A stretch of DNA of 64,000 nt from Odiellus spinosus (taxonomy: Eukaryota; Arthropoda; Arachnida; Opiliones; Phalangiidae), in assembly GCA_963920705.1 (NCBI GenBank), contig OY987230.1, positions 2,356,001 through 2,420,000 of the forward strand, in the 5' to 3' direction. This document shows, piece after piece, positions 61,701 to 64,000 of this stretch (the first letter of the stretch is position 1; each line of letters begins with the position of its first letter). The position numbers and the translations under genes are program-made. The notes under the pieces were generated by a model. It searched no databases. It saw nothing but the letters and a program-made list of their open reading frames with translations, and was not told where the DNA came from.

Positions 61701-64000
61701 TGTTTTCAAAAATCCGTTGAAAAACAAGAAAAATATGGCCAATTCAAGAAATCATAGAATATCAAAATAGTCAAATTTCAGATTTTCAAAATTCGCTTTT
61801 TGATATTAGATGTTTTTCTATTGTCCATATTTTCCATGTTTTTCAACTGATTTTCCAAAACTCTTGTTTTTTAGATAGATCAATATTTGCTCTTTCGAGT
61901 GGTCTTAATTTTGTCTAAATCGCTTAAAAATCAAAAGTTTTGTGTCCATTTGAATCCAATAATCTTGGATTTTTAAGCGTTTTTGCTTAATTTTAACCAA
62001 TTTTATATTTGTCACAATTTTGCAATTTATACAAAACCAAAGTCATTCGAAAGAGCAATTAATGGACAGTTTAAATAATAAGAGTTTTCAAAAATCCGTT
62101 GAAAAACATGGAAAATATGGACAATTCAAAAAACATCTAATATCAAAAAGCGAATTTTGAAAATCTGAAATTTGACTATTTTGATATTGTATGATTTCTT
62201 GAATTGGCCATATTTTTCTTGTTTTTCAACGGATTTTCCAAAACTATTGTTTTTTAGATAGACCAAAATTTGGTCTTTCGAGTGGTCTTAATTTTGTCTA
62301 AATCGCTTAAAATTCAAAAGTTTTGTGTCCATTTGAATCCAATAATCTTGGATTTTTAAGCGTTTTTGCTTAATTTTAACCAATTTTATATTTGTCACGT
62401 TTTGGCAATTTAGACAAAACCAAAGTCATTCGAAAGAGCAATTTATGGACAGTCTAAATAATAAGAGTTTTCAAAAATCCGTTGAAAAACAAGAAAAATA
62501 TGGCCAATTCAAGAAATCATAGAATATCAAAATAGTCAAATTTCAGATTTTCAAAATTCGCTTTTTGATATTAGATGTTTTTTGAATTGTCCATATTTTC
62601 CATGTTTTTCAACGGATTTTCCAAAACTCTTGTTATTTAGATAGAGCAATATTTGCTCTTTCGAGTGGTCTTAATTTTGTCTAAATCGCTTAAAATTCAA
62701 AAGTTTTGTGTCCATTTGAATCCAATAATCTTGGATTTTTAAGCGTTTTTGCTTAATTTTAACCAATTTTATATTTGTCACAATTTTGCAATTTAGACAA
62801 AACCAAAGTCATTCGAAAGAGCAATTAATGGACAGTTTAAATAATAAGAGTTTTCAAAAATCCGTTCAAAAAAAAATGGAAAATATGGACAATTCAAAAA
62901 ACATCTAATATCAAAAAGCGAATTTTGAAAATCTGAAATTTGACTATTTTGATGTTCTATGATTTCTTGAATTGGCCATATTTTTCTTGTTTTTCAACGG
63001 ATTTTTGAAAACTCTTATTATTTAAACTGTCCATTAATTGCTCTTTCGAATGACTTTGGTTTTGTCTAAATTGCAAAATTGTGACAAATATAAAATTGGT
63101 TAAAATTAAGCAAAAACGCTTAAAAATCCAAGATAATTGGATTCAAATGGACACAAAACTTTTGATTTTTAAGCGATTTAGACAAAATTAAGACCACTCG
63201 AAAGACCAAATTTTGGTCTTTCTAAAAAACAAGAGTTTTGGAAAATCCGTTGAAAAACATGGAAAATATGGACAATTCAAAAAACATCTAATATCAAAAA
63301 GCGAATTTTGAAAATCTGAAATTTGACTATTTTGATATTGTATGATTTCTTGAATTGGCCATATTTTTCTTGTTTTTCAACGGATTTTCCAAAACTATTG
63401 TTTTTTAGATAGACCAAAATTTGGTCTTTCGAGTGGTCTTAATTTTGTCTAAATCGCTTAAAATTCAAAAGTTTTGTGTCCATTTGAATCCAATAATCTT
63501 GGATTTTTAAGCGTTTTTGCTTAATTTTAACCAATTTTATATTTGTCACAATTTTGCAATTTAGACAAAACCAAAGTCATTCTAAAGAGCAATTAATGGA
63601 CAGTCTAAATAATAAGAGTTTTCAAAAATCCGTTGAAAAACAAGAAAAATATGGCCAATTCAAGAAATCATAGAATATCAAAATAGTCAAATTTCAGATT
63701 TTCAAAATTCGCTTTTTGATATTAGATGTTTTTTGAATTGTCCATATTTTCCATGTTTTTCAACGGATTTTCCAAAACTCTTGTTTTTTAGATAGACCAA
63801 AATTTGGTCTTTCGAGTGGTCTTAATTTTGTCTAAATCGCTTAAAAATCAAAAGTTTTGTGTCCATTTGAATCCAATAATCTTGGATTTTTAAGCGTTTT
63901 TGCTTAATTTTAACCAATTTTATATTTGTCACAATTTTGCAATTTAGACAAAACCAAAGTCATTCGAAAGAGCAATTAATGGACAGTTTAAATAATAAGA
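55739..64000. repeat. Right satellite array, 383-bp monomer
   Basis: This is the same satellite as on the left, resuming in exact register, with about 21.5 monomers before the window ends. Three Y- units are seen (about 56158, 60368, 63048). Private variants link successive higher-order units: 'tgtttttctattg' at about 57216, 59130 and 61812, and 'cgttcaaaaaaaaatgg' at 60181 and 62863. Spacings of 1914 and 2682 bp are five and seven monomers after allowing for the small indels that define the variants. The order at its start (Y+, X-, Y-, X+) resembles 41.6-42.4 kb of the left array. Confidence 0.96.
57216..64000. repeat. Higher-order repeat of 1914/2682 bp in the right array
   Basis: The marker 'tctattgtcc' starts at 57221, 59135 and 61817, giving 1914 then 2682. 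The marker 'gtcacgttttggc' (its 'cg') is at 59716 and 62398, again 2682. The 1-bp deletion and 2-bp insertion in the markers account for the departure from 1915 and 2681. The window holds roughly one long unit repeated, plus a shorter relative. Confidence 0.8.

Noticed and set aside
1-64000. tRNA or rRNA genes
   Set aside because: The only tRNA-like sequence is the 19-base primer-binding site, which is a fragment of a 3' end. No cloverleaf or rRNA core was recognised.

Overview
The window is from an animal genome, most likely an insect. It contains no bacterial-type genes. It is dominated by AT-rich satellite DNA and carries one intact BEL/Pao-type LTR retrotransposon, a metazoan-restricted group, whose primer-binding site matches an animal tRNA-Phe 3' end. 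I cannot name the species, and I do not recognise the satellite.

Layout. (1) 1-43506 is an unbroken satellite array with a monomer of 383 bp, about 113 copies. (2) 43507-55738 is a 12,232-bp non-satellite block inserted into the array without disturbing its register. The last left monomer ends exactly where the next should begin, and that next monomer starts at the first base after the block. (3) 55739-64000 is the same satellite again, about 21.5 copies. Both array edges run off the window.

Satellite. Each monomer consists of two imperfect inverted repeats placed end to end. Segment X has ~55-bp arms about 85% alike around a 30-bp centre. Segment Y has ~58-bp arms about 75% alike around a ~110-bp centre. 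X and Y each occur in both orientations, in several combinations, without changing the 383-bp period. On top of this lie blocks of higher-order repeats whose lengths are multiples of 383: 766, 1149, 1531/1532, 1914/1915 and 2681/2682. One family of 1230 and 1613 bp carries an extra 81-bp partial duplication.

Inserted block. From the left it holds an 11-bp-stem hairpin at the junction, about 1.8 kb of non-coding sequence with small tandem repeats, and then a minus-strand BEL/Pao element (45308-54261). The element has two ~1.6-kb LTRs that look identical except for poly-T length, a tRNA-Phe primer-binding site, a short purine tract and one uninterrupted 1811-codon gag-pol frame. Right of it lie ~690 bp of AT-rich non-coding DNA and a 790-bp foldback structure with perfect 196-bp inverted arms. 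Its right arm is the right edge of the whole block.

The only credible protein gene is the retrotransposon polyprotein. Other open frames lie inside satellite, LTRs, minisatellite or the antisense of gag-pol, and I treat them as chance.
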